Source: Schistocerca nitens
Lineage: Eukaryota > Arthropoda > Insecta > Orthoptera > Acrididae
Length of the DNA: 64,000 nucleotides
NCBI RefSeq assembly: GCF_023898315.1
Contig: NC_064614.1
Span: forward strand, 73,854,501-73,918,500
Direction: 5' to 3'
The notes beneath the pieces are model-generated. The model was not told the DNA's origin. It saw only the letters and a program-made list of their open reading frames with translations, and searched no databases. This document shows, one piece after another, positions 12,270 to 23,618 of the stretch. Within the stretch, counting starts at the first letter, position 1, and the number at the start of each line of letters is the position of its first letter. The position numbers were made by a program, and so were the translations under genes.

Positions 12270-13150
12270 TTTTGGAAGGTACAGTTCGAGTACGTACTTT
12301 CTGCCAACGTCAGAAACCATGCGAAAGGTTTTTCAACACAACAACTGTAATGACATCCCGTACGGATGTTGGAGGTTTGATGCAAGAACTCAGTATCATA
12401 TACAAACAACAAAACTGGAGACTTGTTACAGATATTTCTAAAATTAGTTTGAAAGCCGTGTTATTACTTGGCGACGTGTTTGCTTCTGAACCAGTGGCAT
12501 ACGCAGCCCGAGCAAAGGTAAATTTCGTCATTAAGAATATTTTACACAACATTATGACAAGCATCAATGGCTCATATGCACCGATCTAAAAGTCAACGAA
12601 ATGCTCATGGGCCTACTGGGTGGCTACACTAGGTACTATTTCTACATTTGTGAGTGGGATTTACATTACGATCGGAAGTACTGGCCGCGACAAAAATATT
12701 TATTGTCTGGCAAGAAAAATATCTCATTGGAGCCATTTGCAAATCCCAGAAAAGTTCTGTTACCACCACTACATGTGAATTGCTGGAATTGATGATGTCA
12801 CTTACAAAATCAGTGAATAAGAGCAACGAACGGGCATTTGAATACTTGTGCGGAAAATTCCCCTGAGTGAGTGCTGAGGAGATCAAGCGGGGAGTATTAA
12901 TTGGTCCAAAAATACGAGAAGTCTCAGGAGGGCAGCAATTCGAGAGCACTCTCAGTCCTGATGTGCTATAGGCGTAGCAACGCTTTCATATCCTTCGTTT
13001 TTCTTAGGCAATAGGAGATTTCAGCAGCAGATCTCTGTATTGGCCATCAGTATCAAGGGAAGTTCAGTCCTCCAGTGTCATCAGGTTTCTACTGGCCTTT
13101 GCAGAAAGACTTGCACCTTCCCCACAAGGCGAAGTCGAAACGCATGTTGT
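12270..13150 (+). pseudogene. Relic of a repetitive invertebrate protein family of unknown function
   Basis: The best-preserved part is an open frame at 12272-12589 with TSRTDVGGLMQEL, YKQQNWRL and ISKISLKAVLL. Shifted frames then give GYTRYYFYICEWD near 12622, NPRKVLLPPLH near 12747, the region KIREV near 12905, and HQYQGKFSPPVSSGFYWPL near 13050. From memory this order matches a multi-copy protein family in insects, cnidarians and echinoderms that is annotated as uncharacterised and looks transposon-like. A middle part before the HQYQGKFSP motif seems deleted. No function can be stated. Stops and shifts make it non-coding today. Confidence 0.5.
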
Positions 13151-13393
13151 ACAAAAGGCAGCTGTTATTAGAGTATCCTCAACTGAACTAAATTGAGCGA
13201 AGTTTCTCATGTACATATTCTAAAGGAATTTGAATTATTTTTCCACATGATTTGTGGGTAGGTTGGACTTCAAGATTTAGCACTGCTCATGTGTTTCAGC
13301 AAGATCAGCACGTCTGGTCACACGTTTGTTTCATCCTTTGCAGAGCATGAGAGAGATAGTGAAAAACTTAAAGTAGCAGACTGTTGAAGACAG

Positions 13394-14036
13394 TGTGATG
13401 TATGAGGCGGAACTATGGGCCTCATGGAAGCGGGGTGACCCGGGTGAGTCACGCAAATTGACTCTTAGTCTGATCACTAGGGGTGGCCATTAATTGCACG
13501 CGTTGATCACGTAGGCTGACGTGATGATCAATGAACTATACTTGACGGGATGTATCTCGAACATCTTAGGTGATTAGAAAGTTAGTAGACAGGAATACAA
13601 TTAATATTTAGCTTTAATTCAGCATCAGCGGTGAACGTCGATCTTGACTTTGTACAATAATATTTACAAGTGCAGTTATAGACTGAACTGCGAATACTTC
13701 GTTACCATTCTGATTGCTTCACACATACAGATCAATTGTCTATGGATAAACACTATGTGGCGCCTTGCTAGGTCGTAGCTACTGACTTAGCTGAAGGCTA
13801 TGCTAACTAGCTTTTCTGCTCATGAGATCTTTGAAGCTTTAACAAGGAACGATTGATGTTACAGTCAGCTGTAGAACTGGCCAGTGCGCTAGCTTTTCTC
13901 GTAAGATCAGCCGAGTGGCGGCGCTCGGTCTGCTAGCGTCGACAGTGGCGACTCGCGGGTCTGATGTGTACTGACGGACCGCGGCCGATTTGAAGCCTAC
14001 AACCTAGCAAGTGTGGTGCCTTGCGATGAGACCACA
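13394..14036 (-). mobile_element. Solo LTR (gypsy-like), minus orientation
   Basis: Read on the minus strand it begins TGTGGTCTCATCG and contains the CTTGCTAGG and CGGCCGCGGTCCGT blocks that I recognise from an abundant grasshopper LTR. The element is bounded by TG...CA and a perfect 5-base duplication GACAG at 13389-13393 and 14037-14041. No internal region or second LTR is present, so it is a recombined solo LTR. Confidence 0.75.
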
Positions 14037-14041
14037 GACAG

Positions 14042-14407
14042 ACTCCAACTATACCGTGATAGCCTACTTAAAAGGTTTAAAGGGCCAACATTATGCGAGG
14101 AATCTAGCAGTACGCTACAACGATCTCGTAGGAATCGAAACATTCATCTCCCAGCGAATGGAGTTGTAAGAGACCCAAATGATTTTTTCAAAAGGAAATA
14201 CCCTCTTTCAGGCACTTCAAAGTTACCTGCAAGATGAGAATATGGGTGTACGTGTAGTACAATAATAGCTACACGTTGTGCAGTAAGAGGTTACGATTGC
14301 TTTTTGATTTTGTTTGGACGCCATGTAGCTCCTGTAGTCTGAAAATTGCTTCATGCTTGGGACAGTCCCAAGAGAAAGAGTTAACAGATTCATCTACACA
14401 ACTAACA
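14042..14407. other. Unassigned; host site of LTR and SINE insertions
   Basis: An open frame runs across the LTR junction to 14237, but its start lies inside the LTR, and no domain is recognised. Confidence 0.35.
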
Positions 14408-14551
14408 AAAAATGGTTCAAATGGCTCTGAGCACTATGGGACTTAACTTCTGAGGTCATCAGTCCCCTTGAACTTAGAACTACTTAAACCTAACTAACCT
14501 AAGGACATCACACACATCCATGCCCGAGGCAGGATTCGAACCTGCGACCGT
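14408..14551 (-). mobile_element. SINE-1 copy, 5'-truncated near the B box
   Basis: Minus-strand SINE lacking the A-box part of its tRNA head. It starts just upstream of the B box. Duplication ACACAACTAACA lies at 14396-14407 and 14552-14563, so the truncation happened at insertion and not by later loss. Confidence 0.92.
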
Positions 14552-14563
14552 ACACAACTAACA

Positions 14564-15328
14564 GAACTTTCATTTAGTTTTCAAGATATTACCTACGTGT
14601 CGTTTCATGAAAATGAATTTAATTCCCAAAGCTGTTAATCAGCAGAAATTCACCGTATCTGAAATGATTCGTTCTAATCATAAGCATTTATATTTTTGAA
14701 AAGAACTAATCTGGGCTTGCTTTGTGCGGATATGACTGCACGTGTCTGTATGTTAACATAAGGAATAGGTTCAATTGTCCAAAGAAATATATATGAAGCC
14801 ATGAGTAACTCGATATAAAACACATACAAATGCTATAAAAAAATCCCCGGAGACGATTGACTTAATGAACACTTAGGGTCATCCGATTCTTTATGAAATA
14901 TGGACAGAAACAATTACATATCATGCAACAAATTGGAATCAGAAAACTGCGAGAAAACCCATTACTGTGCCGGTTTTATACTTCGTTAAATGATGTGCCT
15001 TAGTTTACCAATCCAGAAGAAACAGTTGAATGCTCACTAACGGATGTAAGATGTGTTGAAGGCCAAAGACAAAGCACAGTTATAAATCCATGCATTACAT
15101 CTGGATTTTACTTAAGTAGTTTCGAAACTTAATCCAAATAATTCCCTGAAATAAACAAACTTGTACCGTAGCTGGATCTACCAATTATCTCTGAAAGAAG
15201 AACATACGATATTGTCTCAAACTATGTTTTGAGGAGTTTTCAGGAGTTCAACAGCGGAGCCCAGAGAGACTCAAAGGCAACGAACGGCGGCTGTCGAGAG
15301 AGGATGGACGGTAGATTCCCAAGATGGA
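14564..15328. other. Unassigned AT-rich sequence
   Basis: No gene or repeat was recognised. Confidence 0.35.
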
Positions 15329-15344
15329 GGGGGGGGGGGGGGGG
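15329..15344 (+). repeat. Homopolymer run of 16 G
   Basis: Uninterrupted G run. Length is prone to assembly and sequencing error, which may affect the surrounding frame at 15229-15435. Confidence 0.9.
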
Positions 15345-15796
15345 AAGCTTTCGTTTTCTAGATTTAGCCAAGCATACACATGAAATAACGGTAAACTCTG
15401 ACCAGACAGCAATCTACACTGCTATATATCTGTGATGGGGATTGAAAGAGGGTTGGTGTCAAAGAAAGTACAAGGAATTACTAATTAAATGTAATTCGCA
15501 TCAGTAGTGAAAATATCTGTTGAGGGATGTTTTCGTGGAATTTTATGAAAAGCCTAAAGAGCAGAGAAATTTCGTAGAAGGAGACAAAGTCGTCGTTTGA
15601 CGCTTATGCTTTTTTTTTTAGATTGAGGCAAGTTTCTCTATGAATAGGATAAATATCCACATATGCATTATCCTCAACAAATACTTAAAGCTGCATGTAA
15701 TTGCTCAAAACTTCAATTATTATAGGTTATGCTTATTATTGTAGTGCTGATTGGCGACCCCATGGAGTACTGGGTGCACAACGACCATATACGTGA

Positions 15797-16205
15797 AATT
15801 ACCAGGCAGGTCAGCGTTGGCCGTAATATTGATGGTTTATTGATAGCTAAATCGATTTTCAATCACATAGTGATCACCTTCAGTGCTGCGGTGTACAAAT
15901 TAAACTCATAGGTACTGATATCAAGTTAATATCAGTAACCAAAGCTAAGAAACGATCACAATCAGTTATTGTGAAGGTCTCGTAGCTTTGGTTACTTATA
16001 ATAAATTGATACCAGTACCCATGAGTATAATTTGTACTGATTGTGATCATTTCTCAGCTTTGGTTACTGATAATAACTTGATACTAGTGCCTATGAGTTA
16101 AATTTGTACACCACAGCACTGAAGATTATCACTACGTTATTGAAAATCGATTTTGCTATCAATAAACCATCAATATTACGGCCAACGCTGACCTTCCTTC
16201 TAATT
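15797..16205. repeat. Foldback (inverted-repeat) element with long arms
   Basis: The left arm from about 15797 to 15970 (AGGTCAGCGTTGGCCGTAAT...) is mirrored by the right arm from about 16033 to 16205 with few mismatches. The centre, about 15970-16033, carries one more inverted copy of the TAGCTTTGGTTACT...TTGATAC motif, so this motif occurs three times. No coding capacity. It resembles a foldback or MITE-class element; the superfamily is unknown. Confidence 0.85.
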
Positions 16206-16299
16206 ACGACTACAGTAGTAATAATACGATAAATATTAACAATTTTGGTATAAATTAATTTACGTTCAGCATTGTTTTGCTGAGACTATCTCGATTCAG

Positions 16300-16870
16300 C
16301 CGTCCACGTTTATTGTCCTGTGCAAGCATCTTCATCTCTGTAACCCTGCGAAACTGCTTCACCAACGTTTACATCCATTACCAAATTGACGATTTCTTAA
16401 CGCCTCAGGATGTCACATCAACCGATTGCTTCCTTTAGTCACGTTGTAAGATAAATTTCTTTTCTCCCCAGTTCAATACAGTACCTTCTGATCTGTTGTG
16501 TATCTAAACATCTAATTTTCAGTATTCTTCTACAGTGGCAAAATTTTAAAAAGCTTATATTTTCTTCTTCCCTGAACCGATTAAGGCCCATGTTTCACTT
16601 GTCTTCAAGGCTACACTCCATCCAAATTCCTACAGAAAAGATTTGTTAACATTTAAAATGATATTAGATGATAACAAGTTCCACGTTTTCAGAATTTCTT
16701 TTGTGTTTCATTCCAGCCTTCATTTTATATGTTCCCTACTTCGGTTATCATGTCTTATGGTGCTGCTGTATTTCTAAATTCATCTACTACTTTTGCTGTC
16801 ACAATTATTTTAAGGTAATTCCCTCTGCGTCACCTGTTTTAATTCGGCTACAGTCCTTTACCCTTAATCC
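16300..16870 (-). mobile_element. Ancient RTE2-like LINE 3' relic
   Basis: Blocks such as CCTGTGCAAGC, CCATGTTTCACTTGTCTTC and GGCTACACTCCAT match, in the same order, the 3' region of the RTE2 copies at 17543 and 24249, but with many substitutions and indels. It is much older than the other RTE2 copies, or a related subfamily. Confidence 0.7.
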
Positions 16871-17116
16871 CTTATTTCATTTAAGTTCGTGTTCTCCTGG
16901 AAGGCGTGTGGGGCCGATCAGATTTGCGTGGAGTATGGATCTCCGACCCTGTCAATCTCATTATGGCATGACAGTCTTGTGAGCAGCGATATACGGGAAG
17001 GATGAACCGCAAAATGCCCTCTGTCTTGCCGCTGCCAAATTAGAATATGTGGTGGTAAACCTTTCTCCTTCTTTGACGTTATTGGGGTCATATAAATAAT
17101 CGTTTATTAGTCAAGG
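16871..17116. other. Unassigned sequence
   Basis: No recognisable feature. Confidence 0.3.
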
Positions 17117-17341
17117 AAGCAAAAATTACTTATAATCATTAATAACAAATTTCGGCTAAAGCAGCTAGCGATCTTAAAATCAAATAAGACAAACATTGCT
17201 GAGTCTAATCACAGGCAGGTAGCGGACACTTTGCAATTGTTTGGTGATTAGACACAGCAATGTTTGTCTGATTTGATCTGAAGATGTCTAGCTGGATAGA
17301 CCGAAAGTAGTTATAAGTGATTATCAATAATTTTTGCGAAT
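17117..17341. repeat. Foldback element with ~95-base arms
   Basis: The left arm, about 17117-17212, and the right arm, about 17245-17341, are imperfect reverse complements (shared blocks AGACAAACATTGCT, CAGCTAG and ATTACTTATAA). They are separated by a spacer of about 32 bases. No coding capacity. Likely a MITE or foldback repeat. Confidence 0.85.
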
Positions 17342-17542
17342 TTGACTAAAATGATTATTTGTAAGAATCCAATAACTTTAACATTCGTAAATCGTTTTCT
17401 CCAACCTATGTCAGATAACAACAGTTTCTACTTCTTACCTGTGACATTACACCATCTCCTCACATACAACACTCAAATGTGATTAATGAATGAGAAATTT
17501 CGTTTTATACAACTGACCTCGCTCTTCTTTTTGTTCTTTTGT

Positions 17543-18256
17543 TGTTGTTGTTGTTGTGGTCTTCAGTCCTGAGACTGGTTTGATGCAGCTCTCCATGCTA
17601 TTCTATCCTGTGCAAGCTTCCTCATCTCCCAGTACTTACTGCAACCTACATCCTTCTGAATCTGCTTAATGTATTCATCTCTTGGTCTCCGTCTACGATT
17701 TTTACCCTCCACGCTGCCCTCCAATGCTAAATTTGTGATCCCTTGAAGCCTCAGAACATGCCCTACCAACCGGTCCGTTCTTCTTGTCAAGTTGTGCCAC
17801 AAACTTCTCTTCTCCCATCTTCTGTTCAATACCTCCTCATTAGTTATGTGATCTACCCATCTAATCTTCAGCATTTTTCTGTAGCACCACATTTTGAAAG
17901 CTTCTTTTCTCTTCTTGTCCAAACTATTTATCGTCCATGTTTCACTTCCATACATGGCTACACTCCATGCAAATACTTTCAGAAACGACTTCTTGGCACT
18001 TAAATCTATACTCGATGTTAACAAATTCCTCTTCTTCAGAAACGCTTTCTTTGCCGTTGCCAGTCTACATTTTATATACTCTCTACTTCGACCATCATCA
18101 GTTATTTTGCTCCCCAAATAGCAAAACTCCTTTACTGCTTTAAGTGTCTCATTTCCTAATCTAACTCCCTCAGCATCACCTGACTTAATTCGACTACATT
18201 TCATTATCTTCGTTTTGCTTTTGTTGATGTTCATCTTATATCCTCCTTTCAAGACT
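17543..18256 (-). mobile_element. RTE2 LINE copy, 5'-truncated 3' end
   Basis: The minus-strand 3' end closes with CAACAACAACAACAAC (plus strand GTT repeat at 17543-17560). Similarity to the full-length copy at 24249-27546 stops near 18256, as expected for 5' truncation during target-primed insertion. No clear target duplication was found. Confidence 0.88.
17563..18252 (-). pseudogene. RTE2 RT C-terminal fragment, open for 229 codons
   Basis: Continuous minus-strand frame covering the part after the RT active site: MNINKSKTKIMKCS, FCYLGSKITDDGRSREYIK, MLKIRWVDHITNEEVL, GHVLRLQGI, RRRRPRDEY, and WRAASNQSQD at the end. The C-terminal RW-DH-TNEEVL and WRAA signatures are those of RTE/BovB-type LINEs. 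It is only the C-terminal third of the polyprotein and lacks endonuclease and catalytic RT, so it cannot be functional. It keeps an open frame where the longer copies are broken nearby, which suggests a fairly recent insertion. Confidence 0.85.
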
Positions 18257-19050
18257 CATTTGTGAGTATCAGAATTATCCGGTTCTTAGCCCGCCAAGTT
18301 AGCTTTACGAATAAAAATGTTTAAATAAAGGTTCAGTCTTTCTCAGTGTACCATAAAGACTATAAGATTGAGCATTATGCTTTCTCAAGAATCTAGTGAA
18401 GATCATGAGGCGAAAGTTGCTGTGAGTCAAGACTTTTAGACTTTAACTCGCTCTTTGGAATCTCGGACCGAAAGCGAGGCGCGATGGAACTCTGACAGAG
18501 ACGGTTATGCATCATCTGGTCCCTCACTACATATTATAAAGAAGTCGTCTGGCTACAGACATTTAGAGCTACACGTGGAAAGCTGGGATGAGTCGGAATT
18601 TGTGCATTAGAAGGAAATACTTGTACTCGGCTAAACATTTGGAGATACACCATTAACAGTCTTGATTTTGACCAGAGTAAGAAAAATAATTTATTACAAG
18701 GCATTAACTTGTCCGGTTTCTGTGCAGTAAATGCGTGAAACGTACCGAAAGTCTTACGCAATGAGCCCTGCCAGGGGTGAATAATAATTTCACAATAGTA
18801 TATTTACTCCAGGAGTAACAACTTCCAGTTGGTGTTCCGTATTGTAAGCAGTTGATGCAATTCCTGAAGATTAGTAAAACCGAGATATGAATACCGGGTA
18901 ATGCTGCGGAGGTTGCTACCCGAGCGACGAAAAACCTCCAAGTGAATTCCAAGTAATAATGCAAAACAGCTTTCCCCTCATACATAAATCATGGAAAATC
19001 TCCGTTCGCGGACATTAGGGAGAAACGCACAGCCTCGCAGCTCTAATTTA
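18257..19050. other. Unassigned sequence
   Basis: No coding domain or known repeat seen. Confidence 0.35.
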
Positions 19051-19059
19051 TGTAGACAT

Positions 19060-19480
19060 AATTTGCATGGCAGGGAATAATATCATGATAGGGCAGACCA
19101 GAGCGGCTGTTTCATATGCACTCCGGAGCGCGCGCGCGTATCACAGATTGGCCCGTGTTGTGAAAATATTGGCCGCGGGCAATCACAGCGCTGTCCTTCC
19201 GCGAGTCGCAACGGCTGCGGTGAAATTTCGGCCCAGCCCACACCGCGCACCCCCGGGAACACTGACGCCACGGCCGTTTGTATTGGACGCCACAACAGCC
19301 CGGCTCTCATCGCCAGACCCCCCTCCTTCTACAGCGACGGACGTCCTCTCGCGGCACACTGCTTTGTCGCTGCTCTTTTGTTTCTGCCTACAGCACAGCC
19401 CGAGGTGTGGGCGCGTACGAGGCTGCGGGAAAGTGTGTACTGCTTCACTTCTCCTTACGGATGGAAGAGAACGTCGCCCA
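19060..19480. promoter_or_regulatory. CpG-rich block, possible promoter or first exon
   Basis: Locally GC- and CpG-rich (GCGCGCGCG near 19130, many CG dinucleotides to about 19480), in contrast with AT-rich surroundings. A plus-strand frame at 19067-19516 is open for 149 codons but has no recognisable domain and is rich in R, S and P, as expected from composition alone. It could be a CpG island at an unseen gene, or an unrecognised repeat. Confidence 0.3.
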
Positions 19481-19558
19481 AAATATCGGACGCATGTTTC
19501 GTGTTCGAGTTTCTAATTTTGGAATCTGTACTGACGACCGACAGCCAGTGCTAAAATA

Positions 19559-20927
19559 CACTACTGGCCATCAAAATTGCTACACCAAGAAGAAATGCAG
19601 ATTATAAACGGGTATTCATTGGACAAATATATTAGAACTGACATGTGATTACATTTTCGCGTAATTTGGGGGGCATAGATCCTGAGAAATCAGTACCCAG
19701 AACAACCACCTCTAGCCGTAATAACGGACTTGATACGCCTCGGCATTTAGTCAAACACAGCTTGGATGGCTTGTACAGGTACAGCTGCCCATGCAGCTTC
19801 AGCACGATACCACAGTTCATCAAGAGTAGTGACTAGCGTATTGTGACGAGCCACTTGCTGGACCACCATTCTCCAGACGTTTTCAATTGGTGAGAGATCT
19901 GGAGAATGTGCTGGCCAGGGCAGCAGTCCAACATTTTCTGTATCCAGAAACGTCCGTATAGGACCTGCAACATGCGGTAGTGCACTATCCTCCTGAAATG
20001 TAGGGTTTCGCAGGGATCGAATGAAGGGTGGAGCCACGGGTCGTAATACATCTGAAATGTAACGTCCACTGTTCAAAGTGCCGTCAATGCGAACAAGAGG
20101 TGACCGAGGCGTGTAACCAATGGCACGCCGTACCATCACGCCGGGTGATACGCCATTATGGCGATGACGAATTCACGCTTCCAATGTGCGTTCACCGCGA
20201 TGTCGCCAAACACGGATGCGACCATCATGATGCTGTAAACAGAACCTGGATTCATCCGAAAAAATGACGTTTTACCATTCGTGTACCCAGGTTCGTCGTT
20301 GAGTACACCATCGCAGGCGCTCCTGTCTGTGATGCAGCGTCAAGGGTAACCGCAGCCAAGGTCTCCGAGCTGATAGTCCATGCTGCTGCAAAGTCGTCGA
20401 ACTGTTCGTGCGGATGGTTGTTGTTTTGCAAACCTCCCCATCTGGTGACAGGGATCGAGACGTGGTTGCACGTCATCTCGACTGCTAGTGATACGAGACC
20501 TTTGGGATCCAGCACGGCGTTCCGTATTACCCTGCTGAAGCCACCGATTCCATATTCTGCTAACAGTTGTTGGATCTCGACCAACGCGAGCAGCAATGTC
20601 GCGGTACGATAAACCGCAATCGCGATAGGCTGCAATCCTACCTTTATCAAAGTCGGAAACGTGATGGTACGCATTTCTCCTCCTTACACGAGGCATCACA
20701 ACAACGTTTCACCAGGCAACGCCGGTCAATAGCTGTTTGTGTATGCGAAATCGGTTGGAAACCTTCCTCATGTCAGCACGTTGTAAGTGTCGCCACCTGT
20801 GCCAATCTTGTGTGAATGCTCTGAAAAGCTAATCATTTGCATATCACAGAATCTTCTTCCCGTCGGTTAAATTTCGCGTCTGCAGCGCGTCATCTTCGTG
20901 GTGTAGCAATTTTAATGGCCAGTAGTG
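19559..20927 (-). mobile_element. Tc1-A transposon copy 1
   Basis: Terminal inverted repeats CACTACTGGCCATCAAAATT / CACTACTGGCCATTAAAATT continue for about 40 bases. A TA at 19557-19558 lies on the left; the right flank is CA at 20928-20929, presumably a mutated TA. The transposase is on the minus strand. Length is 1369 bases, close to typical Tc1 elements. Confidence 0.92.
19690..20696 (-). pseudogene. Tc1-A transposase, broken
   Basis: The N-terminus starts MPRVRRRNAYHHVSDFDKG with a helix-turn-helix (YRDIAARVGRDPTTVSRIW). The C-terminal catalytic region is open at 19747-20139, with TFQEDSALPHVAG where other copies have TFQQDNARPHVAG, and SPDLSPIENVW with the third acidic residue. Frameshifts between about 20340 and 20140 and a stop near 19747 break it. 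Tc1 transposases cut and paste the element at TA sites. This copy would be inactive even if joined, given the altered second catalytic motif. Confidence 0.88.
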
Positions 20928-20929
20928 CA

Positions 20930-22047
20930 GATATTGAATCTGAACGGTGTTGAGGCATTTTAGTGCCTTATGGTAATCTCTTTACTCATAACGGGAGATC
21001 TGAAAGGGTGGGGTCGACCGTTTGATGGTTGCTGTCGTTGTTGTACAATCGCAGACATTGCCTTCGTGGGGCTTAGGCTGCAAAATATCACCGACAAGGA
21101 AATTCTCCTGATCCGCTAGCACCTTAAAACTCGCACTCATTTCCAGAACAGCGTCGTAGTCTGCCTCGTGTGCTAAAGGTTGTGGAATCAAGTCCCATCG
21201 GGTGCCACTTATTTTTCTAAAAATCTTTACCAAATGACTGTTACGTAAAGAAAAGACAATATGTGAAAACGTTAATGAAGTGTGCTTCCGTCTGAACCGA
21301 TAAAGAAACCTGTGACGATAAAAACGTAGGGTTTATATTTTGTACATGATACGAAAAGAATTTATATTTTAAATTTTTTTATTCGATTTCTTGCCAACCA
21401 GACATCCATCTACTGAATAAAAGTGCCTAGCCAATGTAAATGAGTAATTTCGTTTTCCGTTTTCTAATCAATACATCGATATTGTATGAATCTTCAGCGT
21501 GTAAGCTAACTTAATCGCTAAGCTACGGTGCCATTCTGAAAATCACTGTTACTCGCAGGGCTCTAGTACAGTAGTTTTCAAACTTTTCTTGTCCATGGTT
21601 CCCTTGGCCTCGGAATATCATGCGCGTCCTTTCACACATGACAACCGACTCGCAATGTACTAACGTTTCTAAACAAATGAAAAAGTGTAGTTACTTCTTT
21701 ATTAAATGTCGGCGCATCATATTTTAATCAACTTTAGATGTTACTACACGTTGTTCTGGCAACGAAATAAAGTGGAAGAATGAGTTTGTTTCTTCTTCAG
21801 CAGTTCTTCAAATCTCGGCCCAAGGTTGCAAACTGCGATTTTCCAAATTCATTCGAAACACGTATATTGTGTCATTGCTGAAAAATCTACCTCTCAAAGG
21901 TGGATTGTTGCCAAAGGCATCTAAACCCGTATGGTCTTAATAACTACTTGCGGATTCTGTTGCTTCACGGAGCTCCAAAACTCAAGCAGTGATGAGAAAA
22001 CGAACTTCGGTTTCAAGAAATACCAATAAATTGTTCTTGTTTTTCAT
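20930..22047. other. Unassigned sequence
   Basis: Contains one tRNA-like tail near 21160-21220 similar to the 3656-7850 fragments, and otherwise nothing recognisable. Confidence 0.35.
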
Positions 22048-22059
22048 TGGTAATTGTTG

Positions 22060-22251
22060 GCTCTGGCTCTGAGCACTATGGGACTTAACTTTTGAGGTCA
22101 TCAGTCCCATAGAACTTAGAACTACTTAAACCTAACTAACCTAAGGATATCACACACATCAATGTCAGAGGCAGGATTGGAACCTGCGACCGTAGCGGTC
22201 TCGCGGTTCCAGGCTGTAGCGCCTAGAACCGCGCGGCCACTCCGGCCGGCC
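22060..22251 (-). mobile_element. SINE-1 copy
   Basis: Minus-strand tRNA-headed SINE with a 12-base duplication TGGTAATTGTTG at 22048-22059 and 22252-22263. The tail lacks the usual TTTGAACCA end and is slightly 3'-shortened. Confidence 0.9.
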
Positions 22252-22569
22252 TGGTAATTGTTGATGGAAGTTCTGTACTGAAAGGATATTTGATTAGCAG
22301 GGTCACATAGGGCCAACACTGATCCGTGCATTTTTCACCACAATGCTTCGCGTCCAACGGCATCTGATTTATGAATGGTTACTGGAAGCTCTGAAATTGC
22401 CGGAAGAAATAGTAGACATATTCCAGTTGGGCTTTACACCGTGCTCCTTACTTCTCAGTTTCGTAACGTATAATATTTGTGAACAATTTGTAGAAACATA
22501 CGGGGGCATGAGTAAATTCAAGTAAATTGGCGGTAGTGTGAGCATTGTTAATAGTGGCGTGCGGGGTGT

Positions 22570-23250
22570 TCACTTAGGCCTCAAGAAACACATACCCTTT
22601 TACATCGACATTGGCGGACGTCGGGCTCAGGTCACGTATATTTGTCAGCCCAAATTTCTTCCATCTGTCATTCTGTGCTACACTTAAGGATGGACTGTAC
22701 CCGCCTCTGGAGATTCCTCCTGAGGGTGCTGAGGGTGGTGTAGGCACTCCGTTTCTGACAGCGATAGTTGCGGGCACAATACCACGACACCGGCAGGGAG
22801 TACAAAAAGACAAAGTGCTCCTCTGCATACCGTAGCTGGTGAGACACAGAAACAGGTGGAGGTATGCCCGGTTCTATCAAACCCGCTGGAACAGTTATAG
22901 GCTGCACACCAGGGAGCTCCAGTTGTAGTGGAAAGTAACCCGAGGGAGGTTCCACAACAAATGGAGGACTATTTACCTCTGCCGCCCCTATTGGAAAATG
23001 TTTCTGAGAACAACAAGAAAGTCACGCAGGAAGAGCTGCAGAGATAACAGTCGCAAAGGACGAAACCCTGTTACGAAGCCGGAAACCATGCGTCGGAAAA
23101 CAAAAGTGAAACGGAAAGTTAAGCTTTGTGTGTCCGGCATAACGAGAGCATCTTTCGGCAAGCCTGCACCCTGGAACAAACCCAACACCCGAAGGAGCCT
23201 TATATCGCTCCTTTCTAGAGCCTGTGTATCAGGAGAATGACTCATTCGTG
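22570..23250 (+). other. Unassigned, weakly coding-like segment
   Basis: Two plus-strand frames, 22611-22835 (proline-rich, with PPLEIPPEGAEGG) and 22998-23240 (strongly basic, KSRRKSCRDNSRKGRNP), occur in a segment less AT-rich than its surroundings. No family is recognised. It could be a decayed transposon or exon, or chance. Confidence 0.25.
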
Positions 23251-23404
23251 CACAGTGACAGACGGTCTGAAGCAGAGTATGTAGTTCTAATTTTCATCTG
23301 CTAGGGGACAACAGAGGGCAGAGACATTCAAGAAACAGGTCAAGAGAATGTTTTTGTGAATTGTTCTCATTATTTTTTGAAAGCTTTTTTGTCTATTTAT
23401 GTTT

Positions 23405-23607
23405 CAAAAATGGTTCAAACGGCTCTAAGCACTATGGGACTTAACATCTGAGGTCATCAGTCCCATAGAACTTAGAACTACTTAAACCTAACTAACCTAA
23501 GGACATCACACACATCGATGCGCGAGGCAGGATTCGAACCTGCGACCGTAGCAGTCGCGCGGTTCCAGACTAAAGCACCTATAACCGCTCGGCCACTCTG
23601 GACGGAA
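23405..23607 (-). mobile_element. SINE-1 copy
   Basis: Minus-strand full-length SINE with an 11-base duplication TATTTATGTTT at 23394-23404 and 23608-23618. Confidence 0.92.
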
Positions 23608-23618
23608 TATTTATGTTT

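Noticed and set aside
16668..16982. 104-codon plus-strand frame with hydrophobic residues
   Set aside because: It overlaps the antisense of the ancient RTE2 relic, and its tail is not conserved.
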